From Rhyzopertha dominica (taxonomy: Eukaryota > Arthropoda > Insecta > Coleoptera > Bostrichidae), in assembly GCA_025024175.1 (NCBI GenBank), contig QCXZ01000003.1:42246257-42310256 (forward strand): 64,000 nt of DNA, in the 5' to 3' direction. Positions within the stretch are counted from its first letter, which is position 1. Each line of letters begins with the position of its first letter. A program made the translations under genes and the position numbers. The notes beneath the pieces are model-generated. The model was not told the DNA's origin and did no database searches. It saw only the letters and a list, made by a program, of their open reading frames with translations. This document shows, piece after piece, positions 1 to 12,045 of the stretch.

Positions 1-31
1 TCCCTCGTTTAATAAATCGCAAAACATAGAT

Positions 32-3000
32 ATGCTGATAGGTGCCGATTATTTTTGGGAGCTTTTGTGTGCTGCTCAAATTAAACTCGGCAGTAACAAA
101 CCAGTATTACAGAAAACAAGATTCGGGTGGATCGTATCAGGTCGTATTCATTCTAGTTCGGGCAATTCGAGTGGTAGGACTCATTGCAACCTTTCGTGTG
201 AATCAAACGCACAACTCACTCGGTTCTGGGAGATTGAGGAAAATTTAGCAACAAAAAGGGTAATGTCTGTAGAGGAAAGNGCATGTGAAGACAATTTTCA
301 GAAAACCACCGTGCGCGATTGCACTGGTCGGTTCATAGTTTCTATCCCCTTTAAACAAGACGTAAATTTGCTTGGAGATTCCAAGGAAAAAGCAACTAAG
401 TTACTCTGTTCACTGGAAAGTAGGTTTCAGAACAACGATACGTTAAAGATACGGTACGAAAACTTTATGCAGGAATACCAGGAGCTAGGTTACATGACGT
501 TGGTAAATAGTGACGATTCTAATGCAACTTATTACATGCCACATCATGGGGTGATCAAAGAAGAGAGTGAAACAACAAAATTGCGCGTTGTTTTCAATGC
601 TTCATCTCCATCATCGAGCGGTTACTCTCTAAATGACTTACAGTATGTCGGACCTACCATACAAGAAGACTTATTCTCAATTCTTTTACGATTTCGCCAA
701 TACACTTACGTGGTTTCAGCTGATATAGCGAAAATGTATCGGCAGGTGTTGATCACGGACGAACAGCGTCCTCTTCAAAGAATTTTGTGGAGATCGGACC
801 CTTCTTTACCTATTTCGACATTTAATCTAAACACGGTTACATATGGCACGGCAAGTGCTCCCTTCTTGGCCATTAGATGTCTATTTCAATTGGCCGAAGA
901 TTATCAGTCGGAGTTTCCTAAATCTTCTGAGGTAGTTCAACGAGACTTCTACGTCGATGATATGCTTACGGGATCAGATTCAATTGAGCTGTTGCAACAA
1001 ACATGTGATGAGGTATCCACCATTTTAGCAAGTGGACAGTTCGAATTGCGAAAGTGGATATCTAACAACATCGAAGTTCTAAAACGGATTGATAAATCTT
1101 TGTGGTCTAGTCACAGTGTTAATTTTTTAGAGGATAATCACGCGAAAACGTTGGGCGTTGGTTGGTCATCTAAAACAGATTCCTTACTTTATCGAATAAA
1201 CATCAATGAGTCTTCAAAACATGTTTCAAAACGGTCGATTTTATCGGATATTTCCAGGATTTTTGATCCGCTGGGATTATTAGCGCCTGTTATCATTGTG
1301 GCAAAAATATTATTACAGTGTTTATGGCAGCTCAAGATTTCTTGGGACGAGTCAGTTCCGCTGGATTTATATACAAAGTGGATCTCTTTCAGATCAGAAT
1401 TGCCTAGTTTAAACGATTTACAAATTCCTCGCCGTGTGATCTCATCCAACGCAATTAGGGTAGAATTACACGGGTTCTCGGACGCGTCGGAGCGCGCCTA
1501 CGGAGCATGCATTTATTTACGTTCATTTCAAAGTAAGGGTGAAATCAAAGTAGAACTTCTTTGTGCGAAAGGAAGAGTTAGTCCTTTATCATCTTTAACA
1601 ATACCTATATTGGAGCTATGCGGAGCTTTAATCTTGGCCAGATTATTCAGAAAGGTTTTCACGTCTCTTAACATGACATTCGACGATTGCGTATTTTGGA
1701 GTGATTCAACCATTGTGCTTGGTTGGCTTAATACTCCTCCCAACAAGCTAAAACAATTCGTCGGCAATCGTGTTGCAGAAGTTCAAACACTGACAAGTCC
1801 TCATCAGTGGCGACACGTTTCCACGCAAGACAACCCAGCAGATATGGTCTCGAGGGGCATCAATCCTTGTAATTTGCAGAGCACTCAATTATGGTGGTCA
1901 GGTCCATCATGGTTGGCAGAAAACAAACCGCTTCCGAACGAAGTTATTCCTGTAGTAGGTGATTTGCTTCCCGACATGAAGGCAGTGGAACGTTGCTCGC
2001 TAATATCGAAGATGTCGAACAATTTTGCCGAACCATTCAACAAATTCTCTAGTTTGTCGAAATTAGAACGAGTAGTTGCCTATTGTCTAAGATTTAGTCT
2101 TAAACAATCTCGCGGAATTGGACCTCTTTCAAATTCAGAAATCCGGTGTGCTCGTTTAAGATTGGCATTAATAGCTCAACGATGTGCATTCTCTGATGAA
2201 ATTTCGGATTTAGAGCAAACCAATTGTGTTAATCCCAAAAGTAAACTGGCAAAATTGGCTCCATTTATTCATTCTGACGGAACAATAAGAGTAGGAGGTC
2301 GCTTGCAAAATACTAATTACTCATTTAACAAAATTCATCCGATNGTTCTGGATTGCANTCATGATTTTGCCAAGCTTCTTTTTGAAACCCAACACAAGCA
2401 GTTGCTGCACTGTGGTCCGCAACTATTACTTGCGGCCATAAAAGAATGCTACTGGCCTATCGGAGGCAGAAATTTAGCACGGAAAACTGTTAGAAATTGT
2501 ATAACCTGTTATAGATTGAATCCCAAGCCATGTGTTCCTATGATGGGAAATCTACCTGAAGCGCGAGTAGTTCCTTCACCTCCTTTTTATAAAACTGGGG
2601 TGGACTATGCAGGTCCTTTAATGATCATTAATAAGAGAGGGAGAGGTTCTAAAGTAACAAAGTGTTACGTCTGTATTTTCGTGTGTTTTTGTACTAAAGC
2701 TGTCCATCTGGAGGCAGTATCTGACCTTTCGACTGAAGCCTTCCTGATGAGTATGCGAAGGTTTGTTGCTCGCAGAGGTAAGCCAATTGAAGTCTATTCA
2801 GACAACGGTACCAATTTTGTAGGTGCCAATAATGAGTTACAAGAACTGGGTGACATGTTAAATAATAATGCAGATTCTTTGTCTCAACAAATGGCCTTTG
2901 AAGGTTTAAGCTGGCACTTCATTCCGCCGCGGTCTCCACATTTTGGTGGAATTTGGGAGGCGGGAGTGCGATCCGTTAAGCACCACTTGAAACGCGTAGC

Positions 3001-3502
3001 CAAAAACGCCCATTTAACATTTGAAGAATTGCAAACACTACTGTCGCAAATCGAGTCTGTTCTAAACTCTCAGCCTCTTTATCCCATGTCCTCGGAACCT
3101 CACGACCTAACCCCTCTCACGCCGGGACATTTTTTGATTGGCCGTCCACTCACGGCACTTCCCGATGTTGACCTCCGCAACATAAATGAGAATCGACTCT
3201 CTCATTATCAGCGCATCCAACAACTCCATCAACACTTTTGGGCACGTTGGAGCAAAGAGTACCTGTCCGAACTTCAACTGCGGTACAAGTGGAACCATCC
3301 CAATTTCGACATAAAGATCGGGTCTTTGGTGCTATTAAAGGACGATAATTTGGCACCGCTGAACTGGAAGTTGGGCAGGATTTGTGAGCTGCATCCAGGC
3401 CGTGATGGCCACCCACGAGTGGTGTCTGTGAAGACGTCGACGGGAACAGTGCGACGTGCCGTCACCAAGTTGTGTCCGCTTCCACTCACGGAAACAAACT
3501 AA
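32..3502 (+). CDS. BEL/Pao Pol polyprotein (RT, RNase H, integrase), partial at 5' end
   Basis: A continuous 1156-codon frame with no stop until 3500; the true start is upstream of the window. About residues 1-40 match the region after the aspartic protease in BEL Pol (LIGADYFW, TRFGWIVSG). RT follows, with ADIAKMYRQV near residue 230 and the catalytic box YVDDM near 307. RNase H shows FSDAS near 481, ILELCGALILARL and SDSTIVLGWL. The integrase zinc-binding region is near residues 790-830. The integrase core has VDYAGPL, YSDNGTNF and GIWEAGVRSVKHHL, which supply D, D and E. The C-terminus (LVLLKDDNLAPLNWKLGRI) is DUF5641-like. All catalytic residues I can locate are present. Three codons contain an N. 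Confidence 0.92.
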   Translation: MLIGADYFWELLCAAQIKLGSNKPVLQKTRFGWIVSGRIHSSSGNSSGRTHCNLSCESNAQLTRFWEIEENLATKRVMSVEEXACEDNFQKTTVRDCTGRFIVSIPFKQDVNLLGDSKEKATKLLCSLESRFQNNDTLKIRYENFMQEYQELGYMTLVNSDDSNATYYMPHHGVIKEESETTKLRVVFNASSPSSSGYSLNDLQYVGPTIQEDLFSILLRFRQYTYVVSADIAKMYRQVLITDEQRPLQRILWRSDPSLPISTFNLNTVTYGTASAPFLAIRCLFQLAEDYQSEFPKSSEVVQRDFYVDDMLTGSDSIELLQQTCDEVSTILASGQFELRKWISNNIEVLKRIDKSLWSSHSVNFLEDNHAKTLGVGWSSKTDSLLYRININESSKHVSKRSILSDISRIFDPLGLLAPVIIVAKILLQCLWQLKISWDESVPLDLYTKWISFRSELPSLNDLQIPRRVISSNAIRVELHGFSDASERAYGACIYLRSFQSKGEIKVELLCAKGRVSPLSSLTIPILELCGALILARLFRKVFTSLNMTFDDCVFWSDSTIVLGWLNTPPNKLKQFVGNRVAEVQTLTSPHQWRHVSTQDNPADMVSRGINPCNLQSTQLWWSGPSWLAENKPLPNEVIPVVGDLLPDMKAVERCSLISKMSNNFAEPFNKFSSLSKLERVVAYCLRFSLKQSRGIGPLSNSEIRCARLRLALIAQRCAFSDEISDLEQTNCVNPKSKLAKLAPFIHSDGTIRVGGRLQNTNYSFNKIHPXVLDCXHDFAKLLFETQHKQLLHCGPQLLLAAIKECYWPIGGRNLARKTVRNCITCYRLNPKPCVPMMGNLPEARVVPSPPFYKTGVDYAGPLMIINKRGRGSKVTKCYVCIFVCFCTKAVHLEAVSDLSTEAFLMSMRRFVARRGKPIEVYSDNGTNFVGANNELQELGDMLNNNADSLSQQMAFEGLSWHFIPPRSPHFGGIWEAGVRSVKHHLKRVAKNAHLTFEELQTLLSQIESVLNSQPLYPMSSEPHDLTPLTPGHFLIGRPLTALPDVDLRNINENRLSHYQRIQQLHQHFWARWSKEYLSELQLRYKWNHPNFDIKIGSLVLLKDDNLAPLNWKLGRICELHPGRDGHPRVVSVKTSTGTVRRAVTKLCPLPLTETN

Positions 3503-3587
3503 TGTGTTCAGTTTTCTCATCTAACTTTAATCATTGTTCATATTTAAACGCTCCTTGAAAAAATGTAATGTTTCAAGCCGGGGGGCA

Positions 3588-3811
3588 TGTTTGGAAAACT
3601 TATTTTGTTTTAAAATGTATTCTAATACGTACGCGTTGGTCTAACCAAAAACGCGTCAAACCGGCAACTGTGCGTGTGTGCGCAGAATGTTTTGTAAATG
3701 GCACCGGCGGTAATCACGCTGTATCGTCGCTCCGGTTAAATAAATCAAGTATTCAGTTTAAAGTGTGTTTCATTGCTAAACAACAACAAATAAAAGTGTC
3801 AATCCTCAACA
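3588..3811 (+). repeat. Putative 3' LTR of the BEL/Pao element
   Basis: The segment starts TGTTTGG, directly after a G-rich polypurine-like run (about 3577-3587), and ends CTCAACA, so it is bounded by TG...CA. AATAAA-type signals lie near 3738 and 3789. The left edge is fairly clear from the polypurine run. The right edge is inferred only from the CA dinucleotide, since the partner LTR is outside the window. Confidence 0.6.
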
Positions 3812-4851
3812 CCTTTTTTACCCATAAGGTATAAAGGTATGCAGTGTCTCTCATTTGTTGCAATTCTTGCATCATTCTAGCTGCTCCAGGTGCCCGGATA
3901 GTTTTAGTTCGGTTGCCACTAATCCGTACAATACAGAAATTTGTGACACCAGTAGCAAAAGCTGATTTACCTAATTGCTTGCCCTTATCAACGTGAAAAT
4001 AGTAAATGTAAATACATCGACAAATGCAGCTTATACGTGACTGTTTCTGGATATTTCGGAGCAGCTTTTATAATAAAAGAAAGCTTGCTTGCACCGTGCA
4101 ACCTGGTTTTGTAGGAAACCCGGGAGGTCTTACAAATTACGTTAGAATAAAGTCTGCTGATTCAAGTGTGCGTTTGGAAAGATTACCCGGTGAAATACAG
4201 AGAAACGGTGTACATTAGAGCCTAAAGTATTCATCAGGTAAAAGGAGAAGGTCCTTAAGAAAAACCAAACAAATCGAAGTTGCCGTTAAGTTTATCGGTA
4301 GGGGTTTTAAACGACTATAAGATCAAACCGACGAACCTACCTGCCAAAAAATATTTAGTTGTACCTTTGATAGAAAAGAAAATACGAGTATTTTTTGTAT
4401 TGTATAGAATTAGTGTAATGTAAATGGAGTTTTATTTAAGAATAAACCGTAGACAACAAGTAGAAATTGCTGTTGGATAATAAATTACCCATTTTGATAA
4501 CACAAAGATATAATTTTTGCAGTTATATGTAGTTAATGCAGAAACGTTATATGCAATTTTCTGTTAACTAGCTACCCATAAAAATACTTCATACCAAATG
4601 CATTGTGTTAAGCTTGCCCTTTTTAAATTTATTATATTTTGCTGGATATAATTACGTGTACTTAACCGTGCAAGTCTTAAAGTGTATCATACAAATGAAG
4701 TGTGATACTACTACTAGCGCTTAGCCTATACATACATAGTACGTGGCTGTAACTGGGAATAAATTCATTACATGATATGCATTTTTAGTGCTCGAATCCT
4801 CTAATATTTTAAGTCGCGGTTTAGCCTTTCTGTACATATTACATGGTAAGA

Positions 4852-5110
4852 AAATTGGACGACGCTTACCAGGATTTGGGGTTGACAATGCATATGGAGG
4901 AGACTAAATACTTAGTCATAGGAACAAATGATCGTGCTTTAGTGCTAGACCTTGGTACGTACTATTAGATCGACCCGTTCGTATAAATATTTGGGTGCAA
5001 TTTTAACCAAAGCCGACCAAGGAGGACTTAGGCAAACGGTATAAAAGCCACTAAGTCGAGCAGAAACCTGCAGGATGACTGGCGAGACGGAGCTCGCTCG
5101 AAACAAGTAT
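4852..5110 (+). pseudogene. Non-LTR retrotransposon reverse transcriptase fragment (decayed)
   Basis: From 4852 the + strand reads DLGLTMHMEETKYLVIGTND before a stop. After a frame change near 4975 it continues YKYLGAILTKADQGGLRQT. This is the post-catalytic part of a LINE RT, where an 'L-x-x-x-K-T-x-Y-L' block is followed by 'YKYLG'. A third frame change allows weakly similar sequence to about 5110. It is a short broken scrap with no nearby ORF1 or endonuclease, so clade assignment is not possible. Confidence 0.65.
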
Positions 5111-6121
5111 GTGATAAACGACCTTAATGTTGTATTTATTGCGGTATTTTTGTTTAAAAATGTATACAGTTTGTTCCAAACTGACTGACATTTTTAAATG
5201 ACAACACCACTTTTGTAATATTTATTTTTCAAATATAAGAATAAAACCAATCAACCTTATAGTTTTCTCTAAACAATGCCCAAAATATTGCTCAAATTAC
5301 TCTTTAACCATCTCAGGGGTGAGATGTTAAGTTTTAATTTTTTGTACAAAATAAGAAAGTGTAGGCGTAGTAATAGTCATAGAGCAAAAAAATAAAAAAT
5401 GTTTTTTTTGCGTTCGTTATATTTGAAATTTTTTTCGAATTCAGTAACAGCATTAAATCGTATTTTTCCGCGTGTGAAAGATCTTAAGTGTCCGGGAAAA
5501 TCTATCAACCCAATGCCTTACTAAATGGGACTTAACATCGTATTTTATATAGTCTTTTTGCCAACCAGAGATGAACGAGAAAGACTAACGGCAGTTGAAA
5601 CGGGTAATTACTATATCAAAGCGATTTCTAAGTTTCTTACTTTGGTGATGTTAAATAGGTAAATTATGACAATTATTTTCATCAGGTACAGAGCAGTGGC
5701 CATGACAAAACACTATAGACGTGAATTGTGTTTCCTTTTTATCAATAAAATTGAATTCCGCTTTCCCAACACCATAATACAGCAAACACTATAGATGGCA
5801 ACCGCAGTATATTATAGCAAATTATTGATATATAAAAAATTTGATATTAAACTATAATTTCCATAAGATATTATTTTCTTGGAAAGTTCGCTGTCGCTTT
5901 AAAACACTGACTGATTACACCTGTAATCTTTGTCAAAGACGAAGAATCTCAAAATTTGTCTGACACAAGTTCAAACAAAATTTTGAAAGTAAATAAACAA
6001 ATCATCAAGGAAGCGAGACGTCATAGAAACAACGTNCCAACCTGATAAAATATGAACTTAACGACGAAAAAGGAACTATACCTACCTGCTAGATATACAC
6101 GAACTAATGATAAAAAGATAA

Positions 6122-6379
6122 CTACAAAATAGCCTTCCAAATGTCACCTAAGTTTCCACAATCCCAATTAAAATTATTTGTATTCCTACAAATTTCTATA
6201 GCTTCTTTTATTAGACGTTTGTGATAATATTTTTCTCTATGTAAAAGTTTTGTTTTATTAAAGTCAATCATGTGTTTAGTCAAATATGGGTGTTCACCTA
6301 CGGAATATTTATCTATCTGTTGCAGCCTAGTAGGAATACTAATAATTTTAATGGGGATTGTGAAGCTGAAACCATTCAC
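6122..6379 (-). pseudogene. Penelope-like element GIY-YIG endonuclease C-terminal fragment
   Basis: The minus strand encodes 85 residues. The last 55 contain KHMIDFNKTKLLHREKYYHK followed by RLIKEAIEI and NNFNWDCG. This matches the end of Penelope-like Pol proteins, where H-x-I-D-F-x-N/K-T-K-x-L, R-x-x-K-E-A-I-E-I and N-x-D-x-G blocks close the GIY-YIG endonuclease. The upstream RT is not visible, so this is a 5'-truncated relic. Some DDE or LINE tail regions can look similar, but the block order fits Penelope best. Confidence 0.6.
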
Positions 6380-7047
6380 CCTCGTAAATTTCTATAGTTT
6401 AGATACGGCTGTCTTACAAATATGTAATAGGAATATTGTTTATTGACGTACGACATTAAATTTTAGGAGCAAAGCTTGAAATTTTACCTCTAATCTTATT
6501 TAACACTACACGAAATGACTGTTAGAAACACACCGTAGTTTTTTCCTAATACTTTGTTAAAATTACAGCCCATTTACGTTGCAAGCATAGAGATATTTAC
6601 GTGGATTATTATCCGCTCCCATTCCGTACGCGATAGCATTAAATAAATACGCGCTCTTTAAAAACGGACTATAATGCTGCAAGCACAATAAATACCTTTT
6701 AAAACTTGTTCTCAACATTTTAACCAGCAATTATGGTAAAATTCTTTATATTTTGGATACTAACCCGCTGCCTGAAGTTTTCAGTGCACCTTTTTTTAGT
6801 AAACTAACTGGAACTAGAATAAAAAACAATTTTGAGAATACGGGCATGTAAGAAAAACAAGATATTTATCGACGAAGTGTATTCGATGTAGAGATGTCAA
6901 GCTTAATATACAGAAGACTGCCCTAACATACCCACCAGGCAGCTGCCAGACTGAAGACGGTTTTGAAAGAAGCTTGCAGTTTTACTAGCAATACATCCTG
7001 TTTTCTGATGAACTTATTTTAAATGATGGTAGAACAACAAAATTGTC

Positions 7048-7195
7048 TTTAAATATGTTCAAACGAAGAAAAACCAGTCATGAACTGAACACAAATTTAT
7101 TGATAGAAATCCTAATAAACGCGTTTATTAGGATTTCTATCAATAAATTTGTGTTCAGTTCATGACTGGTTTTTCTTCGTTTGAACATATTTAAA
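7048..7195. repeat. Perfect 74-bp inverted repeat with no spacer
   Basis: Bases 7048-7121 are exactly reverse-complementary to 7122-7195, meeting at the dyad around ACGCGT. No mismatch was found on reading both arms base by base. A 13-bp direct repeat (AAAATTGTCTTTA) lies just outside at 7039-7051 and 7227-7239. It could be a short foldback element, a template-switch product, or an assembly or library foldback artefact. Confidence 0.9.
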
Positions 7196-10100
7196 AACTG
7201 AACTCCGACGATGGACATAAATTGTTAAAATTGTCTTTATTGAGAAAGGGAAATCCATAATGGATGAAGCAGTTAATTTACATGCATATAAATTGGAATA
7301 AAGTATCACGGCGAACTGTTTTATTAAATAGTCGATAAAAATAATCGATTACTTCACATTTTAAATTTAGCATACGTTGTATACATTTTTTTGACAAAAA
7401 AGACCGCTGCTGAAAATTTTATTCGACGTGCCCGAGCGTTACAAGATGCTTTTAATGTACTGAATTTTTTTCCCTGTTACAGAATCACTGTGTATACATT
7501 CGTTTGTTTCAGTTAGTATTTAGTTAACGTAAGGTTGTCAAAATTGCAATAAGTAAGCTGACAAAAACGCGCTATAAAAGTAGGTGTTGTTTATATCAAA
7601 ATATTTTTGTTGTGATAACTTTCTATACGTAAGCTCTACAGCATTGCATTTATTTATTAGATAACTCCTCGTATGGCATATAAAAAAATTTAGAATTTGT
7701 TTTTCAATAACGTACATAGTCAGTTATTGTTTGTGTTCGAACGCCGTAAGAACTTGCGACGTCTTTGTGCTATCGGATTTCATAGCAGCAACGGTGTTAT
7801 GGAGGACTAGATATTAATGAAGTAGATGAAATAACAACCCCAGTATGTGGTGTTATTTTCCTTTNTACTCATAAACACGTGGCTGTCATGCGTTTGCCAA
7901 ACTAACTGGTGTAATATATACTTTTAATTTGGGAACGCTTATTAGACCTGTGGGCGTAGGTCTTTTGGGAGCAGCAGAAAATGCAGTTAGAGAAAATTGT
8001 CGTTCCTACCTTGTTAAGTGAGTCACATAATTATAGCACTGGCTAAATGAAGTAAAGTAAAATATGGTCTGTCTAGCAACGCAATTTAATCTGAAAATAT
8101 TAAAGTTTTCTGTAATACCGTAATACTCCGTATTTCATCATTATGCAATGAAATATGAGCGATATGTATAGCGATATCCCATTGTTTGTTGGCTGTGTAA
8201 TACATTTAGGCATTAACGCCTTCCACAATAAAGTCTACGCATGACGTTGATGGATAGCGTCGTGCCATGGAAGTTTACTCCGTTGAAAATGCCTATNCAC
8301 TACAGGGAGGTAGCTGATAATTAATCTTCAATAGACGATTGCAGACACACAGCCCCAGCAAAGTGTTTCGTCTAATGCTAATNTAACCTATNTTCAACTT
8401 TCTGCAAAGGAGCAGTTACACATTTCACGTAATTTTCTCCTGGCTCATAGAGCAGAACCATAAGTTGAAATGGGCTAAAGTTTCTTCGTACTTCTCGAAT
8501 GCTTTTGGGTCCGAAATGACGCAATATCAGAAGTGGAATTTTCTCTGCCTTAACTTAATATAAGATTAACTCCCTGCAGTTGTGCCGCGCCTCCATAAAC
8601 CTAATTACATCTTTCTTAATTAATTCTCAAGCTCTCAGACTTTTTATCATTCTAATTAGCGCGTTTTAATTCAATTCAACCAACGATGAGACCAGAAACG
8701 ACCCTTTTGTAAGGTGTTCTGAAATAGGTAAGCTAATCGATCTAAGTTGTCTATGAGATTTTGAAGACGTAGTATATTTTATATTACAGCAATTTATTAT
8801 GTAATTAATAATGGCAATAAATTTTATTAACAGGACTCTGGCCGTTTTTTCAAACCTATCTTTTAGAATCACGCATTTGTCAATTATCTCTTCATAAAAT
8901 AACTTTTTCTTGATTTTTTATATAGAAAACATGGTCAGTAGACCTTAGATTAACGTTATACTTTCTTATTTAATTTTTTTGCGGATTATGTTTTATTTTC
9001 ACTTACCTCTATTTTACCAATAAAGTGAATTTATTATTATTAACACTTTCCCGCTAAAATGAATTATTTCCGATCACTTAATCAACCAGTACACAAAAAT
9101 GAGGAAAATATTTTATTAACTAAATACAGCACTATCCTTAGTTGAAAAAGGGGTCGTCCACATCTGTAGAAATAACGTGTTTCGACGCTAAATACGGAAT
9201 GTTTACCATTGTGTTTGTATCTCACAACAATTGGTTTCATATAAGTTATTTTTGCTACATCAGTATAAATTATTAAAATTTAAATTCTGAAGACGACGCG
9301 TCATAGTCCGCAAACCAATGAAAAGCAAGATTGATTTGAGCTAGCTGGAGTTTTAAGTAATCATATATTGTCATTTCAAGTAGCCCTGAAGTCACTGTTC
9401 CTATCTTCACACTTCACGTTATTCTTTTGTGCAGTGTAGCCAGATTGTGCGCTATATAGATGTAATTTAAGAGATTTTGAACCAAAAGCGTCCATTGTAC
9501 TAAACGAGCATATCGGAATTTGGATGATTTTTTAATAATATAAAGTGTGATCTATATTAGTTTAACAGAGTTAGTTGTCTCAGATAAATCACACATATTA
9601 TATATTTGAACCGTAAAGACTCACACTGCGTCTTTTGTTTGAAGAGCTGGCCGCACTGTTTTTGTTTATTGCGTGCGTGCTTACCAAAGAACCATTAGCG
9701 GTTATCGTTTAACCCTTTAACCTAGCAAATCTGGTTAGGATTATTTCGTGTGCGTGTGCTGCATGCTGTGTGCCACAGAACATCCTGTGTGCAATTTTTG
9801 GTGTAATCTTCTGTATATGTTCACGTAAAGAACGTATAGCTGACAACACTGCCTTCGACCTTCAAGACTTCAAGATGCAAACAATAAATATGGCGCACAC
9901 ATCATCCTGAAGTTGCAGTGGATTAGTCGATTAGTNCAAAGTGCAATAAATTCCCACTCTTTAATATTTTTTTGCTTCATATGCATTACACGGAAATATA
10001 CGGATCCCTTTATTTTCGATGTATGCAGATTGATATTCTGAATTAAAGAAAACGGGTGGACGACCCCATTGTAAGCTAAAGGTGCAGGAGTGAACTACTG

Positions 10101-10496
10101 TAGGGCTCTTCAACCGATGGATATTTTTAACCTGTTTTTAATATATACAAAATGGAACAAATAAACGTATTTTTGCCATAGCTATAGACTTTATAACTAT
10201 AGACCTAAAGTCATTGTATTTTTTTAAATAACCTGTCTTATTATAGGTATTTTTGCATCGCCTATGAGGTTTGTATGCAATTTTATTTTTCCGCCATAGG
10301 TTATTATTCCAAATTTTGTGAAAAGCAATTACAATTGTAAAACCTGTGAGCAATTTAAATAACTTTTAAACAAATAGAAAATTTCGATATTTAAAAAAGG
10401 TTACTTTTTGGGTTTTTCCATTGTGAAACCTCAAGGCAAATCACTTGATTTTTTTCAAATAGTTTATCATAAATATTTTCCTGCTGCCGGCTGCGA

Positions 10497-10690
10497 AGAT
10501 GAATTTTCTTTCATTTGATAATGCACTGTTAGTAGTGCAAACTAACACTTTTAAATTATTTCACAATATTGTAAATTTTTACAATTTTAAATCAATCACA
10601 GTACCTTCCCTGGTCAACTTTTTTGTTGCTTACTGAGATCTATAATTTTAAACTTGGGTATGTTTCTATGTTTTTCTTATCACTTTGGGT
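10497..10690 (+). repeat. Dispersed AT-rich repeat, copy related to 58.2-58.7 kb
   Basis: The stretch carries the same ordered landmarks as two copies at 58223-58439 and 58440-58690. These are TTTCATTTGAT..GCACTGTTA..AGT, then TTTACAATT, then AATCACAGTACC, then TTTTAAA-ACTTGGGTATGTTTCTAT. The copies are diverged. No coding potential or defined ends were recognised, so the class is unknown. Confidence 0.55.
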
Positions 10691-12045
10691 GTTTGCAAAA
10701 TGCCTTTCTTTAATGACTGAATTAGTCCATATGATTTTTAATATTTGGAAATGCAATCAGACTATTGGCGAATCAGTTCCCATATATAACGCTTGCAAGC
10801 AAGCTGTCTTCCGGCAACTGTTAAAGAGATTTTCAAACACTGTGAATGTGGAATATGAACAAACTATTGAAAGAAGTTCCGTCGCATTGGAAGGAATCAA
10901 ACCTTTGGTGTTTTATTGGGATCCACATGCACATGTATAAATCATTAATACTTAAAAAGAATGTTAACAACGACATAAATACCACCTCTACCGAATTTAC
11001 CTTTATTAACATTCAACTGATTTTCACTTCCAAAACAGGCTAGTGTTTAGTTTCCGAACTACTGATCACTAACACCGCATTGTAATTATGTATTTTAATA
11101 ATTGATTAATATGAAAAATTAATTAGTCAGATATTTTTATAAGCAATCGTATCACTTTTTCAGAAATACGTAGGAACTGTTTGGCAACTCTAGCTATTTG
11201 TTTCTGTAACTCCACCAATTTCTTATCATTGAGCAACTGGATCCGTTTAAGACAGATAGTATATTTGTTTTAAAGGGATAGTGCTTCGCTTTGATTTCCA
11301 ACAAAATCAATTTTGTGGACTGTTACGAAAAAGAAAATTTGATTCATTTATGCTATTAGTAATATGAAATGTCCTTTGGACATTTGGAATGTCATTAACT
11401 ATTCTACTAGGAATAATTTGCAGTTAAACTGCTTTTGATAGCAAAGGGTCCGATGACGTCGTCTAGTCTGAATTTTTTGCATGCTTTTTACTTTGACTCG
11501 TCAAAAGAAAAAACAAAAAAAGATGTTTGCTAACTTCGAGGTTTGAGCGGTGACGGTGCTCGCTTCCATTATATGTAAAGTTATAAAGAAGNCAGCATCG
11601 TGTATTTTAACAAAAGAAAGTGGATCGCGCTTGGCTTGAAACATTTCCTAGAATATTCCAAACCGATAACATTTGCAGCAATTGGTATCAGAATGCAGGA
11701 GTTGCCGTGCTGTAGGTATGTACAGCCGGTATATGCATCTTATTCTGTAAACATGATGTTATTGTGTGGTGCTTTGTTTCAAGAGTTGATTACATGCAGT
11801 GAAATGTCACCAACTACGTAAACTGTGTTCATCCATTCTACGTATGCAGTTAAGCGCTGTTTCGCAATCGTGTTAAACTTAATTACAACTTCCCTAATTA
11901 ATCCTCCAGCTTTCCGTTATTTCACGTAGCATCAGTATTACTCTGGCGCTGAATTCGGTGCAAACATTTTGCCGCTTGAAAAAGAAATCTGTTGCGAACT
12001 GGTATAACCTCGTCTTTTAAACCGTCGTTTTCCTGTTACTTGCAG

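Larger units (their letters stand above)
1..3811 (+). mobile_element. BEL/Pao LTR retrotransposon, 3' part (5' end outside window)
   Basis: The window opens inside a long pol frame and continues to a putative 3' LTR at 3588-3811, so this is the 3' two thirds of one element on the + strand. The domain order (protease-adjacent region, RT, RNase H, integrase, DUF5641-like tail) is that of BEL/Pao and differs from Ty3/gypsy. The 5' LTR, gag and protease active site would lie upstream of base 1. Target-site duplication cannot be tested because the 5' flank is missing. Few disabling changes are visible, so the copy looks fairly young. Confidence 0.9.
3812..12045. other. Non-coding stretch upstream of the first visible transporter exon
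   Basis: AT-rich DNA in which I see no host exon. It is probably intron or 5' flank of the SLC4 gene, because the first visible exon begins at a codon boundary and needs an upstream exon. It holds a LINE RT scrap near 4852-5110, a Penelope-type endonuclease scrap at 6122-6379, a perfect palindrome at 7048-7195, a possible LINE-type tail (AATAAA followed by ATT repeats) near 9022-9050, and a copy of a dispersed AT-rich repeat near 10497-10690. The rest shows nothing I can name. Confidence 0.6.

Noticed and set aside
10623..10940. 105-codon + strand ORF
   Set aside because: It overlaps a dispersed repeat copy that recurs near 58 kb, and the translation matches no family I know.
11992..12045. 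In-frame upstream extension of exon a as the true start of the protein
   Set aside because: The extension has no ATG and crosses a good splice acceptor (TTACTTGCAG), so it is intron read-through.
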